A stretch of DNA of 43,304 bases. Source: an uncultured Clostridia bacterium. Its GTDB lineage: Bacteria; Bacillota; Clostridia; Christensenellales; Aristaeellaceae. This document shows positions 1 to 8,319 of this stretch, piece after piece. The first letter of the stretch is position 1. Every line of letters starts with the position of its first letter. Made by a program: the position numbers and the translations under genes. The stretch is taken from NCBI GenBank assembly GCA_934647305.1, contig CAKUFI010000016.1, positions 1-43,304 of the forward strand. Direction: 5' to 3'. The notes under the pieces were generated by a model that did not search any database, was not told the DNA's origin, and worked only from the letters and a program-made list of their open reading frames with translations.

Positions 1-104
1 GACTGGAGAGGGTGGCAGTGGCGGGGGAGCTTGCTCCCCCGTCCACCAGCTTGTCAAAACTTTTTTGACAAGCTGAGAAGGCCGGCGCCCGTTGGGCGTC
101 GGCC
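1..104 (+). repeat. Mosaic hairpin repeat, F and G modules, cut by window start
   Basis: Three hairpins follow one another. The first has arms GGGGGAGC (23-30) and GCTCCCCC (33-40). The second has 13-bp arms at 47-59 and 63-75 (CAGCTTGTCAAAA and its complement) with a 3-nt loop. The third pairs 80-90 with 94-104 around the loop GTT. The first two and the linker GTCCACC between them recur at 23461-23513, and the first recurs inverted at 10738-10755. The stretch lies downstream of the RraA-like gene and may help end its transcripts, but no long U-run follows on that strand. The element continues beyond the window. Confidence 0.8.
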
Positions 105-174
105 TCCTGTAATGCGCTGCGGATGCGATCTACAGCGCACTTTGATTCAGTCGCCTGGTAGAAACCGTCTCGAA

Positions 175-1074
175 TTAGAGCATGGTCTGGGAAGCGTCGG
201 TGATGCCCTGCTTGGAGGCCTCGAGCTCCTTGCTCCAGTCCAGATCGCGGTATTCCGCGCCGCGCTCGTCGGTCTGAATCCAGTCGATCAGGCGCTTGAG
301 CATGTCATAGGTCCAGGGGCGATCGATCTGCGCGGTGGTCCACTCGTTGGCGGCGATCATGTCGAAGCCGAAATCGTCCTTGACATGGGTCTTGGCCGCG
401 CCGTCGACCACCTCCTCGGCCAGGTGGGCGGGAATGAACAGCACGCCGCCGCCCGCGCCGAACACCACGTCGCCGGGCATGCAGATGGCCTTCCCGATGC
501 GGGTGGGGGTGTTGTAGCCGGTCATGACGAACTCACGGATGGGGGTGGGGTCGATGCCGCGGTAGTAGACCTGGGTATTCTTGCGCTCCTTCATCTGCTC
601 CACGTCGCGCACGCCGCCCCAGATGACCGCGCCGCCGTTCTTGGTGCGGGTCTCGATGGCCTTGGTCAGGTTGCCGCCGACGAAGGTGCCCTTGTAGATC
701 TTGTCGTACATATCGGCGACGACCACATCGTCCTCGTACAGGTTGTCGATGACCCACTGGTTGAAGTTGCCCTTGAAGCCCTGCTTCTCGCCGATTTCAC
801 GGGCGACCTTTTCCAGGTCGGGGCGGGTGGGCGCGAATTCGCAGGTCACGGCGCGGCCGACCAGCTTCATGCCGTTGTCGTGCAGGGTCTGCAGGCGGCC
901 CTCAAACTGGGACTCGTAGCCCTTCAGGAAGATGGGCTTCCAGACCTCTTCCAGGGTCATGTTCTTCAGGGCGCGCAGCACGCGCTGGGGCACCATGGGG
1001 CGGCCGTCGGGCAGGCGCTCGCCCTTCCATTCGGCGGTGAGCTGGATAATGTCCTCTTTGTTGTTGAAAATCAT
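175..1074 (-). CDS. RraA-like family protein (putative aldolase or decarboxylase of keto acids)
   Basis: This 299-residue protein resembles the RraA / HMG-aldolase-like fold. The family signature GGVRD is at residues 153-157, with the Arg-Asp pair that binds substrate and metal in known aldolases. A second family block, GDVVFGAGGGVLFIP, is at 201-215. It is longer than typical RraA (about 160-230 residues), with extra sequence at both ends. The ATG at 1074 was chosen because GAAAGGGGA precedes it; the frame stays open upstream but has no better start. It is the last gene of the catabolic operon, 35 nt after its neighbour. Established: family members cleave 4-hydroxy-2-oxo acids or decarboxylate oxaloacetate. 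Inferred: it handles a keto-acid product of the upstream dehydratase. The substrate is unknown. Confidence 0.8.
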   Translation of the reverse strand: MIFNNKEDIIQLTAEWKGERLPDGRPMVPQRVLRALKNMTLEEVWKPIFLKGYESQFEGRLQTLHDNGMKLVGRAVTCEFAPTRPDLEKVAREIGEKQGFKGNFNQWVIDNLYEDDVVVADMYDKIYKGTFVGGNLTKAIETRTKNGGAVIWGGVRDVEQMKERKNTQVYYRGIDPTPIREFVMTGYNTPTRIGKAICMPGDVVFGAGGGVLFIPAHLAEEVVDGAAKTHVKDDFGFDMIAANEWTTAQIDRPWTYDMLKRLIDWIQTDERGAEYRDLDWSKELEASKQGITDASQTML

Positions 1075-1109
1075 CGCAAAGTATCCCCTTTCGTCGGTTA
1101 AGTTGATAT

Positions 1110-3056
1110 TTACCGGGCCTTGCTTGCCCGCAGGTAACGGATAGACATGCCCTCGACCGACACGGGCAAAGCGACCCTTTCGCCGGTCAGCGCGTCGGTG
1201 AAGTCGAGCTTCGTATCGAGCGAAACCGCATGCCCGTCCAGCGAGGAATTGACCAGCGCCACAATGTAGTCGCTTTCGCCCTCGAGCACGACGGGCATGA
1301 CGTTGTAGGGCGCGGCGGCGAAGGTGTCCTCGCCACTCAGGAGCCACTTGAGCAGGGCGCGCACCTGCCCTGCGCGGCACTTGTACAGCCAGTTGCGGTC
1401 GGGCACGATGGCCGCAGCGAATACGCACACGCGGCCGCCCTGCGCGTTTTCATAGAGCCAGGAAGCGCCGTCGAATGGCTGCTTGTCCAGGCCGATCAGG
1501 TGGGACGCGGCCATTGCGCCGGGCGCCTTGTCAAAGAGCAGCGGCCTGTTGCGCTCGTCCTGCACGTTTCGGCCATAGGCGGCGACGTACTGGCCGGGGC
1601 ATCCGCCGTCGAAGCCGGGCACGTCGAAGCGCTCATAGCAGCCTTCCTCGTAGTATTTCGGGTTGGACAGGCCGATTTCCTGCTCGAAGCCCAGCTCGCA
1701 CAGCCTTTTCGCGGCGAATTTGTCGATAAAGACCGCCTTTTTGAGCCAGCAGGCGATTTCCTCGCGGCTCATGGCGTTCACCATGTCGCCGTCGATAAAG
1801 GCGACCTTCGTGTCGGCGAAGCCCATGGGCAGGCCGCACCGGGCGAGCATGTCCGATGGGTCGGCGAGGGTCGAGTAGGGGTACAGGCCGTTGACGCTGC
1901 CCGCGCGGTTTTCGATCGTGCGGGAGACCGACCACTTCCAGGGCACGCATACCCCGCGAGGGGCGCGTCCTTCCTTAAAGGACTGCACCGTATCATACAG
2001 CGCGCGGCGGTTTCGGAGCATGTCCGCGTACTCCTGGCAGTAGGAGAACGGGGTCTCAAAGTGGTCGAATAGGTTGAGCGTCGCCTGCTGGCAGCCGGTC
2101 AGGGCGTGCAGCTGCAGGTGCATGTCGGTCTGCCGGACGCTCTTGCACATCACGGTGCGCGGGTAGGAGTCCACCTCGCTGACCGCGAAGAGGTTTTTGT
2201 CGCTGTTTGCCAGGTAGCGCGCCGTGCCCAGGTACATGCCGTTTACGCCGGAAAGCAGCGTATCGGAATACGCGCCGCCCGCGGGCCGCGCAATGGGCCG
2301 CCTGCCCTTGCCCGCGAACACGCGCAGAAGCTCCGGCAAATCGCGCCCCTGCAGGCAGCTTCCGCTGTCGCCGCAGCACATCAGCCCCAGCTCGGTGTCC
2401 GGGCAGACCGCGTGCACCGCCCGCTCCAGCTTCCTGCCGAAGGCCAGCTGGCTTTCGTAGTTCACGTCCATCCAGGCATTGCGCACGCGCACGTCCTCCT
2501 CCGAATTGCCGCCCAGGTGGGCGAGCAGCGAGGCGGCCGTCAGCGGCAGGCCGCACCTTTTTTGCGTGGCCTGCACGTGCAGATGGCAGAAGCAGCCGGT
2601 CTTTCCCTGGTTGTGGTTGACCGAGCGGAAGTCGTCGTCCAGGTACATCCGCGCAAATCCCGCCCGCGCGCAGTCCGCGCCGAGCGCGCACAGGTAGTCC
2701 TGCCAGCCCTCGTCCATGCCGCAGGGGGTGGTGGGGGCCTCGCTCAGGTCGTGGCCGACGAATTTCGTGAACGGCAGCACCTTCTCCGGGGGCAGGTTCG
2801 CCTCGTAATGCCCCATGCTGACCTTCACGTAAAAGGACGGCACGATGCCCTCCCGGCGCAGCACGGGCACGATCTCACAGTACGCGTCCGCGATCCGGTG
2901 AAAGTACTCCAGGCTCTGCGGCACCGTCGCGATTTCATAGCTCTCCTCGCTCAGCAGCACCTCGTCGATGTGCGCCTCATGGCAGAACCGGATCAGCTCG
3001 GGCAGAAATTCGCGCCAGGTCGCCAGGTGAATGTTGGTTCTCAGTGCGTATTGCAT
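1110..3056 (-). CDS. Uncharacterised 648-residue protein, possibly a glycoside-hydrolase-like TIM barrel
   Basis: I do not recognise a named family. The N-terminal 350 residues look like an alpha/beta barrel, with strand-like segments such as DEVLLSEESYEI, VPSFYVKVSMGHYE, FARMYLDDDF and ELGLMCCGD. There is a Cys/His-rich patch (CFCHLH) after the DDD segment. The middle has an alpha/beta character, and the last 80 residues look like a beta-sandwich similar to those closing large glycosidases such as GH42. No signal peptide or membrane segment is seen, so it is probably cytoplasmic. The ATG at 3056 follows GGAGGTCAT. It shares strand and probably transcript with the RraA-like gene, but a repeat-filled gap of 262 bp separates it from the SDR gene upstream. 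A role in sugar or sugar-acid breakdown is inferred from context only. Confidence 0.55.
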   Translation of the reverse strand: MQYALRTNIHLATWREFLPELIRFCHEAHIDEVLLSEESYEIATVPQSLEYFHRIADAYCEIVPVLRREGIVPSFYVKVSMGHYEANLPPEKVLPFTKFVGHDLSEAPTTPCGMDEGWQDYLCALGADCARAGFARMYLDDDFRSVNHNQGKTGCFCHLHVQATQKRCGLPLTAASLLAHLGGNSEEDVRVRNAWMDVNYESQLAFGRKLERAVHAVCPDTELGLMCCGDSGSCLQGRDLPELLRVFAGKGRRPIARPAGGAYSDTLLSGVNGMYLGTARYLANSDKNLFAVSEVDSYPRTVMCKSVRQTDMHLQLHALTGCQQATLNLFDHFETPFSYCQEYADMLRNRRALYDTVQSFKEGRAPRGVCVPWKWSVSRTIENRAGSVNGLYPYSTLADPSDMLARCGLPMGFADTKVAFIDGDMVNAMSREEIACWLKKAVFIDKFAAKRLCELGFEQEIGLSNPKYYEEGCYERFDVPGFDGGCPGQYVAAYGRNVQDERNRPLLFDKAPGAMAASHLIGLDKQPFDGASWLYENAQGGRVCVFAAAIVPDRNWLYKCRAGQVRALLKWLLSGEDTFAAAPYNVMPVVLEGESDYIVALVNSSLDGHAVSLDTKLDFTDALTGERVALPVSVEGMSIRYLRASKAR

Positions 3057-3069
3057 ATGACCTCCATGG

Positions 3070-3097
3070 GGGAGGACGCTCGGAAAAGCGCCCTCCC
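3070..3097 (-). promoter_or_regulatory. Leader hairpin just upstream of the Shine-Dalgarno of the 648-residue gene
   Basis: GGGAGG (3070-3075) plus CGCT pair with AGCG and CCTCCC (3092-3097), giving an interrupted stem of about 10 bp. It ends a few bases before the ribosome-binding site GGAGGT at 3059-3064. On the gene strand it is not followed by a U-run, so it is not a standard terminator. It may protect mRNA after processing or affect translation. Confidence 0.4.
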
Positions 3098-3099
3098 AA

Positions 3100-3312
3100 A
3101 AACACGTGGAATGCCGTGGGCTTAAAACCCTGTCAGTGCAGAGCGGTAGCAGGTGCTTTCCGGGTGGGGTTCGGGAGCTGCCCTTCCGTCACTCTTGTGG
3201 GGAACCATCCCCGAGTTTTCTGCTTGTCCTCTACCCTCTGGTAGAAAGAGCGGCAGCAACCGTTTTCCGGGAGAGCTCGAGAGGGGCCTTTTTCAAAAAG
3301 GCCGCCTCTCGA
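3100..3312 (+). repeat. Mosaic repeat region with H-type hairpin
   Basis: This gene-free stretch holds two relatives of the core motif GCGGCAGCAGGTG (near 3138 and 3250). It ends in a long hairpin, 3277-3312: TCGAGAGG plus GGCCTTTTT pairs with AAAAAGGCC plus CCTCTCGA. The outer arms match the H hairpins at 10906-10929, 19718-19741 and 23284-23307, but the inner stem is different and longer. A segment around 3180-3220 (ACTCTTG, then GAGTTTTC) resembles 10972-11003. The hairpin stops just before the SDR stop codon at 3319. Confidence 0.7.
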
Positions 3313-3318
3313 TCGTTC

Positions 3319-4062
3319 CTATAAGCACTTGCCGCCGTCGACGTAGAGGCTCTGGCCGGTGATGTAGCGGCCCTCGTCGGAGCACATCAGCAGCACAGCG
3401 CCCGCGCAGTCCTTCGGCTCGCCGTAGAAGCCGCAGGGGATGGAGTCGGAAACCTGCTTGGCGTAGGCCGGGTCGGAGAGCGCCTCGACGTTGCGGTCGG
3501 TGGCGATGACGCCGGGGGCCATGTTGTTGACGGTGATGCCGTCTTTGGCCAGCTGGCCCGCCAGAGATTGCGCCATCATGCGCTGGCCGGCCTTGGAGGC
3601 GGAGTAGACCAGCATGTCCGGATGCGGCTTGGCCTCCTGCACGGAGCCGACGGTCACGATGCGGCCCCAGTGCTGCTCGCGCATGTGGGGCACGGCCTTC
3701 TGGATGAGCAGCATGGAGGCGCGCAGGTTGACGTTCATCTGCTCGGCGAAGTCCTGCGCGGTGATGTCCTCCCAGTGCTTGCGGTACTGGATCGAGGCGT
3801 TGAGCACCAGGATGTCCAGCGGCTGCTCCAGCCGGTCAAAGATGTACTCGGCACAGTCCTCGTCCATCAGGTTCTTCTGGATAGCGTAGGCTTTGCGGCC
3901 CATGGCGCGAATCGCGTCCACGACCTCCTGCGCCTTTTCGGGGCGGCCGGTGCAGTGTACGACCACGTCCGCGCCCGCCTCGGCCAGGCACAGCGCAATC
4001 GCGCGGCCGATGCCGCGGCTGGAGCCGGTTACAAGCGCGGTTTTTCCGGTGAGATCAAACAT
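3319..4062 (-). CDS. Short-chain dehydrogenase/reductase (FabG-like SDR)
   Basis: This 247-residue protein is a classical SDR that uses NAD(P)H to oxidise or reduce a hydroxyl/keto group. The Rossmann motif TGSSRGIG is at residues 12-19, the structural NAS at 88-90, and the catalytic Ser140, Tyr153 and Lys157 (YSASK) are all present. The C-terminus GRYITGQSLYVDGG is typical of the FabG/KduD/gluconate dehydrogenase group. The ATG at 4062 follows AAGGAGA. An upstream in-frame ATG at 4089 lacks a ribosome-binding site and would add a poor extension. It sits in the GH10/dehydratase operon, so a sugar acid or keto sugar is a likelier substrate than a fatty-acyl intermediate. Specificity cannot be read from the sequence. 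Confidence 0.88.
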   Translation of the reverse strand: MFDLTGKTALVTGSSRGIGRAIALCLAEAGADVVVHCTGRPEKAQEVVDAIRAMGRKAYAIQKNLMDEDCAEYIFDRLEQPLDILVLNASIQYRKHWEDITAQDFAEQMNVNLRASMLLIQKAVPHMREQHWGRIVTVGSVQEAKPHPDMLVYSASKAGQRMMAQSLAGQLAKDGITVNNMAPGVIATDRNVEALSDPAYAKQVSDSIPCGFYGEPKDCAGAVLLMCSDEGRYITGQSLYVDGGKCL

Positions 4063-4187
4063 AGCGGTATATCTCCTTTCGCGTTTCAAACCCCTCAGAC
4101 GCCTTCAGCGCCGACCCTCTTTTTCGGAGAGCCGACGCGGCGGAATGAAGGCGCTCGCCATACGGGCGATGGGGGAGGTTTCAGTCA

Positions 4188-5537
4188 TTACAGGCGAACG
4201 ACCAGATTGCGCACGCCGTCCCTGGCAAAGTGAATGTCGCGGCGGACGGTCTTGCCATCCACAGTGATCTCGAGGTCATATTTGCCGAAGAAGCCGTTGA
4301 ACGCGGCTACGCCCTCGTCGTTCGTGCCGGTGACGGTTTCGGTGTGCCAGGTCTTCGTGAACAGGTCGCGCAGGGCGTAGTAGGCGGGCTTTTTGGTCAT
4401 GTCGAAGCGCACCAGGCCGCCCGCGTAGTAGTTCTCGCCGCTGGCCATGTCGCCCTGAGGCGCGAAGGCCGCATAGCCGTCCACCAGGTTCCAGTAGATG
4501 ATCGCCTCCATCGCCGGATGGCTGAACCAGATGGAGTACAGGTTCTTCAGGATCTCGGCCTGAATCTCCTCGTCCTCAGGCTCCCAGGAGTAGGCGGGAA
4601 TGGTGACCTCGGTGATCTGCAGCGGCTTGCCCAGCTTGGCGTAGGAGTCCATGACTTGATACAGCGTCACGGGGTTGTAGAAATAGCTGGCCTTGGCAAG
4701 CTCGTCCTCGGCGCGGAAGAACATGTGAAACTGCATGCCGATCGCGTCGATGGGCGCGCCGTGCTCGATCTCCAGGCGGCACTGCTCGAGGTACTTGTTG
4801 CGGTTGACCTTGAAATAGTCGCCTGAGTTGCCCCAGACGTGGTCGGTGGCCTCGTTGATGATCAGCTCGTTCATCGGGAAGTGCCGCTCGGCGCAGTCGA
4901 ACGACCACCTGACGAAATCATCCTCCATGTAGAAGGAGGTGGCGCTGCCGTTGTTGCACATGGTCTCGTTGGTGACTTCCCAGCCGGGGATGTCCTTCGC
5001 GAACCACTCGGCGCATTCGCCGAAACGCTTGTCCAGCAGGCGCTTGATCTCCTGCGCCGGCACCGGGCCGCGCACCCAGTCGGGCGCCCACGGGTCGTAG
5101 TTCAGGCAGTGCGCCTTGGGGGTGATGCCGTTGGCCCTGCAGAAGTCCACGCACAGCTGCGGCGCGGGACGGCGATAGATCTTATAGCTGTCGCGCGCGT
5201 AGCGGGGCCTGCCCTGCTCGGGCTCCAGGTCGCGCCAGTAGAAGGGCACGGTGGCCAGGTTGAAGCTCTCGGCGAACATCTGCTTGTAGCCCTCGTTCTT
5301 CTCGGCGGTCTCCATCTCGTCCAGCATGAAGATGTTCGCGCCGTGCAGGAAGTCGTGGGTCTTCTGCTTCAGCTCCAGGCGCGCGCCCGGAACCGGCCGG
5401 CCCTCGCCGTCCAGCAGCCGGATGGAGCCGTAGCCCTTGCGGTACTGCTCGATGCCGGTCTTCACGCGCATGTCCATGTATTCGCGGTTTTCCTCAAAGG
5501 GCTTGAGGATGTCGCGGCGGTTGTCGTACTTCAGCAT
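4188..5537 (-). CDS. GH10-type endo-xylanase-like glycoside hydrolase, paralogue 1
   Basis: This 449-residue enzyme has the GH10 catalytic signatures: acid/base Glu191 in WEVTNE and nucleophile Glu310 in ITEVTIP. An N-terminal region of about 60 residues (GSIRLLDGEGRPVPGA) looks like a small beta domain preceding the barrel, and a beta-rich tail of about 60 residues follows. There is no signal peptide, so it should act inside the cell on imported oligosaccharides. Established: GH10 enzymes cleave beta-1,4-xylan-type linkages with retention. Inferred: the target is a modified or short oligomer. The ATG at 5537 follows AGGAGGACAGACAC. It is the third of three adjacent paralogues, 18 nt from the previous one and 125 nt before the SDR gene, and is the most diverged of the three. 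Confidence 0.88.
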   Translation of the reverse strand: MLKYDNRRDILKPFEENREYMDMRVKTGIEQYRKGYGSIRLLDGEGRPVPGARLELKQKTHDFLHGANIFMLDEMETAEKNEGYKQMFAESFNLATVPFYWRDLEPEQGRPRYARDSYKIYRRPAPQLCVDFCRANGITPKAHCLNYDPWAPDWVRGPVPAQEIKRLLDKRFGECAEWFAKDIPGWEVTNETMCNNGSATSFYMEDDFVRWSFDCAERHFPMNELIINEATDHVWGNSGDYFKVNRNKYLEQCRLEIEHGAPIDAIGMQFHMFFRAEDELAKASYFYNPVTLYQVMDSYAKLGKPLQITEVTIPAYSWEPEDEEIQAEILKNLYSIWFSHPAMEAIIYWNLVDGYAAFAPQGDMASGENYYAGGLVRFDMTKKPAYYALRDLFTKTWHTETVTGTNDEGVAAFNGFFGKYDLEITVDGKTVRRDIHFARDGVRNLVVRL

Positions 5538-5555
5538 GTGTCTGTCCTCCTGCCG

Positions 5556-6893
5556 TTACAGCGTGATGGTGAAGGCGGGCGTGCCGTCCTTCGTCAGGTG
5601 AATTTCGGCGCGGGTCTGCATGTCGCCCGCGACCACCTCCACGTCGTATTTGCCGTAGAAGCCGCGGAAGGCCGCGCAGCCGCACTCGCAGGTGTCCAGC
5701 TCGACCTCGGTGTGCCATTCCTTCTCGAACAGATTCTTGAGCATGCGGTAGGCCGGCTTGGGCGTGAAGTCGTGGCGCACCAGGCCGCCCAGGTAGTAGT
5801 TTTCGTTCCAGGAGGGATGATCCTTGCTCACGTGCGCGTAGCCGTCCACCACGTTCCAGTAGATGGCCGCCTCGACGCTCCCGTGCGAGAACCACATGGA
5901 GTAGACGTTCTTCAGGATTTCGGCCTGAATCGCCTCGTCCTCCTCGGTTTCGGCATAGGCGGGCAGGGTGATTTCGGTGATCTGGATGGGCAGGCCGAAG
6001 TCGGAGAAGCGGTCAAGCACGCCGTAAAAGCGCTCCGGGTCGTAGTAGACGCGGGTGCGCTCCTGCTCGTCCTCCTTCCTGAAGAACATGTGGTACTGCA
6101 TGCCGATCGCGTCGATGGGCGCGCCCTTGGAAAGCGCGCGCTCGATCTGCATGTAGTAGGCGGTACGGTTGTCCTTGAACTGCTCCCAGCAGAAGCCGGA
6201 GGCCTCGTTGATGATCAGCTCGTTCATCGGGAAGTGGCGGCGGGCGGTCTTGAAGCTCCACTCGACCACCTCGGGATCGTGGAAGAGCATGGTGGAGTGG
6301 CGGTCGGAATCCTCGACGAAGCCGCACAGCGTCTCGTTGATGACCTCGAAGCCGGGGATGCGATTGCGATAGCGCTCGGCGATCTCCCGCATGCGCTTGT
6401 CCAGCAGCGGCTTGACCGCGCTGACCTCCTGCGGCACCCACATGGGAGTCCACTGGTCGTAGTTCAGGCAGTGGCACTTGGGCGTGATGCCGTGCTGCTC
6501 GCAGAAGTCCACGCACAGGTCGGGCGCGGGGCGGCGATAGAAGAACGGGCTGTCCGCGGCGAAGCGGGGCTTGCCCTGCTCGGGCTCCAGGCCGTTCCAG
6601 TAGAAGGGCACGGTGGCCATGTTGAACGCGCCCGCGAACAGCTCCTTGTAGGCCTGGTTCTTCTCGGGGGTCTCCAGCTGGTCGAGCATGAAGATGTTCG
6701 CGCCGTGGAAGAAATCATGGCTCTTCTGGCGCAGGGCGATGTGCGCGCCGGGCACCGGATTGCCCTCGCGGTCGACCACCTTCACGGTTGCGCCGGTCTT
6801 GCGGTTCTGCTCGATGCCGGTCTGAATGCGCATGTTCATGTAGTCCTTCTTTTCCTCGAAGGGGCGAAGGACGTCGCGGCGATTGTCGCTCAT
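5556..6893 (-). CDS. GH10-type glycoside hydrolase, paralogue 2
   Basis: This 445-residue paralogue of its two neighbours keeps the same architecture: N-terminal small beta domain (VKVVDREGNPVPGA), GH10 barrel and beta tail. The acid/base is Glu187 (FEVINE) and the nucleophile Glu307 (ITEITLP). The Trp usually seen before the acid/base motif is Phe here. It lacks a signal peptide. The opening MSDNRRDVLRPFEEKKDY closely matches paralogue 3, supporting both start sites; GCGAGGT precedes the ATG at 6893. A CECGC cluster in the C-terminal domain (about residues 386-390) is absent from the other two paralogues. Gaps of 18-19 nt on both sides indicate one transcript and translational coupling. Confidence 0.88.
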   Translation of the reverse strand: MSDNRRDVLRPFEEKKDYMNMRIQTGIEQNRKTGATVKVVDREGNPVPGAHIALRQKSHDFFHGANIFMLDQLETPEKNQAYKELFAGAFNMATVPFYWNGLEPEQGKPRFAADSPFFYRRPAPDLCVDFCEQHGITPKCHCLNYDQWTPMWVPQEVSAVKPLLDKRMREIAERYRNRIPGFEVINETLCGFVEDSDRHSTMLFHDPEVVEWSFKTARRHFPMNELIINEASGFCWEQFKDNRTAYYMQIERALSKGAPIDAIGMQYHMFFRKEDEQERTRVYYDPERFYGVLDRFSDFGLPIQITEITLPAYAETEEDEAIQAEILKNVYSMWFSHGSVEAAIYWNVVDGYAHVSKDHPSWNENYYLGGLVRHDFTPKPAYRMLKNLFEKEWHTEVELDTCECGCAAFRGFYGKYDVEVVAGDMQTRAEIHLTKDGTPAFTITL

Positions 6894-6912
6894 TTGAATG
6901 TACCTCGCTTTT

Positions 6913-8241
6913 TTATTTCTGTTCCGGGCAGAGCGTGAGCTCGCCCTGATTTTCGCGGCTCAGGTGAATTTCCTGGGTGTAAACGCGGCCGTTCGCGGCG
7001 ATTTCCAGGTCGTACCGGCCGAAGAAGGGGCGCACGGACGCGCGGCCGGACGCGTCGGCGGTGAGCAGCGCCTCGGTGTGCCACTGGCGGTGAATCAGGT
7101 CGTCCAGCACGCGATAGGAGGCCTTGGGGGTCATGTCGGCGTGCAGCAGGCCGCCCAGGAAGCGGTTTTCGTTGTGCGACTCGTCTTCGCCGCCCGCGCA
7201 GGCGCCGCCGTCGGACAGGTTCCAGTAGACAATGGCCTCCATGCTGCCGTGGGCGAACCAGAGAGAGTACAGGTTCTTGAGGATTTCCGCCTGCATGTCC
7301 TCGTCGAAGGAGGTCTCATGATAGCAGGGGATGGTGATCTCGGTCACCTGCAGCGGCAGGCCGAAGTCGGCGTACTGGTCCATGACCGCGCACAGCTGCT
7401 CCGGGTCATAAAAGCCGCGCGTCTTGATCGCTTCCTTTTCTTCCTTGTAGAACATGTGATACTGCAGGCCGATCGCGTCGATGGACGCGCCCTGGCGCAG
7501 CGCGCGCTCGATGAGCATATAGTACTCGCTGCGGTTATAGCAGAAGGGATCCCAGATTTTCTGCGCCGCCTCGTTGATGATCAGCTCGTTGTTCGGGAAG
7601 TACCTGCGGGCGGTCTCGAAGCTCCACTCGACCACGCGGGGATCATGGAAAAACTCGGTCTTGTGCCAGGAACAGAGCACCTCGTTGATGACCTCCCAGC
7701 CGTGGATGCGGTCTGCGCAGTACTCGGCGAGCTCGCTCATGCGCTTCTCCAGGTAATACTTGACCTCGCGCGTGCCGGTCGGCAGCCAGTCGGGCGACCA
7801 TCCGTCGTAGTTCAGGCAGTGCGCCTTGGGCGTGATGCCGTGCTGATCGCAGAAGTCCAGGCACAGGTCGACCGGCGGCCGGCGGTAAACCGGCGCGCTG
7901 TCGGCCGCAAAGCGCGGCTTACCCTGCTCGGGCTCCAGACCGTTCCAGTAGAAGGGGAGGGTCGCCATGTTGAACAGATGGCAGAAGGCACGCTCATAGT
8001 CGCGTTGCCGCTGCTCGTCGGCCAGCTGACCCAGCATGAACAGATTTGCGCCAAAGAAAAAATCATGCGATTTCTGCTTCAGGGAAATGCGCGCGCCGGG
8101 AATGGGCTGTCCCTGCGCGTCGACCACGTGCAGCGTGTGAAAGCCCTTGCGGTGCTGCTCGATGCCGTTTTTGACGCGCATGTCCAGGTAATCCTTCTTT
8201 TCCTCGAAGGGGCGAAGCGCTGCGAGGCGTGATCCGCTCAT
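6913..8241 (-). CDS. GH10-type glycoside hydrolase, paralogue 3
   Basis: The 442-residue product is closest to paralogue 2, with long shared blocks such as FYWNGLEPEQGKPRFAADS. Catalytic Glu187 (WEVINE) and Glu301 (VTEITIP) are both present. The ATG at 8241 was chosen because GGGAGGAAAAAC precedes it and because the resulting N-terminus aligns with paralogue 2. An ATG 36 nt further upstream would add residues with no counterpart. No secretion signal is present. It is the first of the three GH10 genes, 78 nt after the dehydratase gene. Keeping three active-looking cytosolic copies suggests they divide the work on a branched or substituted oligomer. That division of labour is inference. Confidence 0.88.
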   Translation of the reverse strand: MSGSRLAALRPFEEKKDYLDMRVKNGIEQHRKGFHTLHVVDAQGQPIPGARISLKQKSHDFFFGANLFMLGQLADEQRQRDYERAFCHLFNMATLPFYWNGLEPEQGKPRFAADSAPVYRRPPVDLCLDFCDQHGITPKAHCLNYDGWSPDWLPTGTREVKYYLEKRMSELAEYCADRIHGWEVINEVLCSWHKTEFFHDPRVVEWSFETARRYFPNNELIINEAAQKIWDPFCYNRSEYYMLIERALRQGASIDAIGLQYHMFYKEEKEAIKTRGFYDPEQLCAVMDQYADFGLPLQVTEITIPCYHETSFDEDMQAEILKNLYSLWFAHGSMEAIVYWNLSDGGACAGGEDESHNENRFLGGLLHADMTPKASYRVLDDLIHRQWHTEALLTADASGRASVRPFFGRYDLEIAANGRVYTQEIHLSRENQGELTLCPEQK

Positions 8242-8319
8242 GTTTTTCCTCCCGTATGCTTTATTCACTGCGCACACAGGGGGCGTGCTGAGCCCCCTGT
8301 ATGCGCTGTTGAGTTCGGG

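Noticed and set aside
4839..6938. Very long open frame (699 codons) on the plus strand opposite the GH10 genes
   Set aside because: Antisense shadow of the GC-rich GH10 coding frames; no ribosome-binding site, composition dominated by Val/Leu/Ala/Gly/His, and no recognisable domain. The same holds for long antisense frames at 31-1101, 8473-9687, 23872-25767, 27967-29709, 29706-31349 and 35749-37536.
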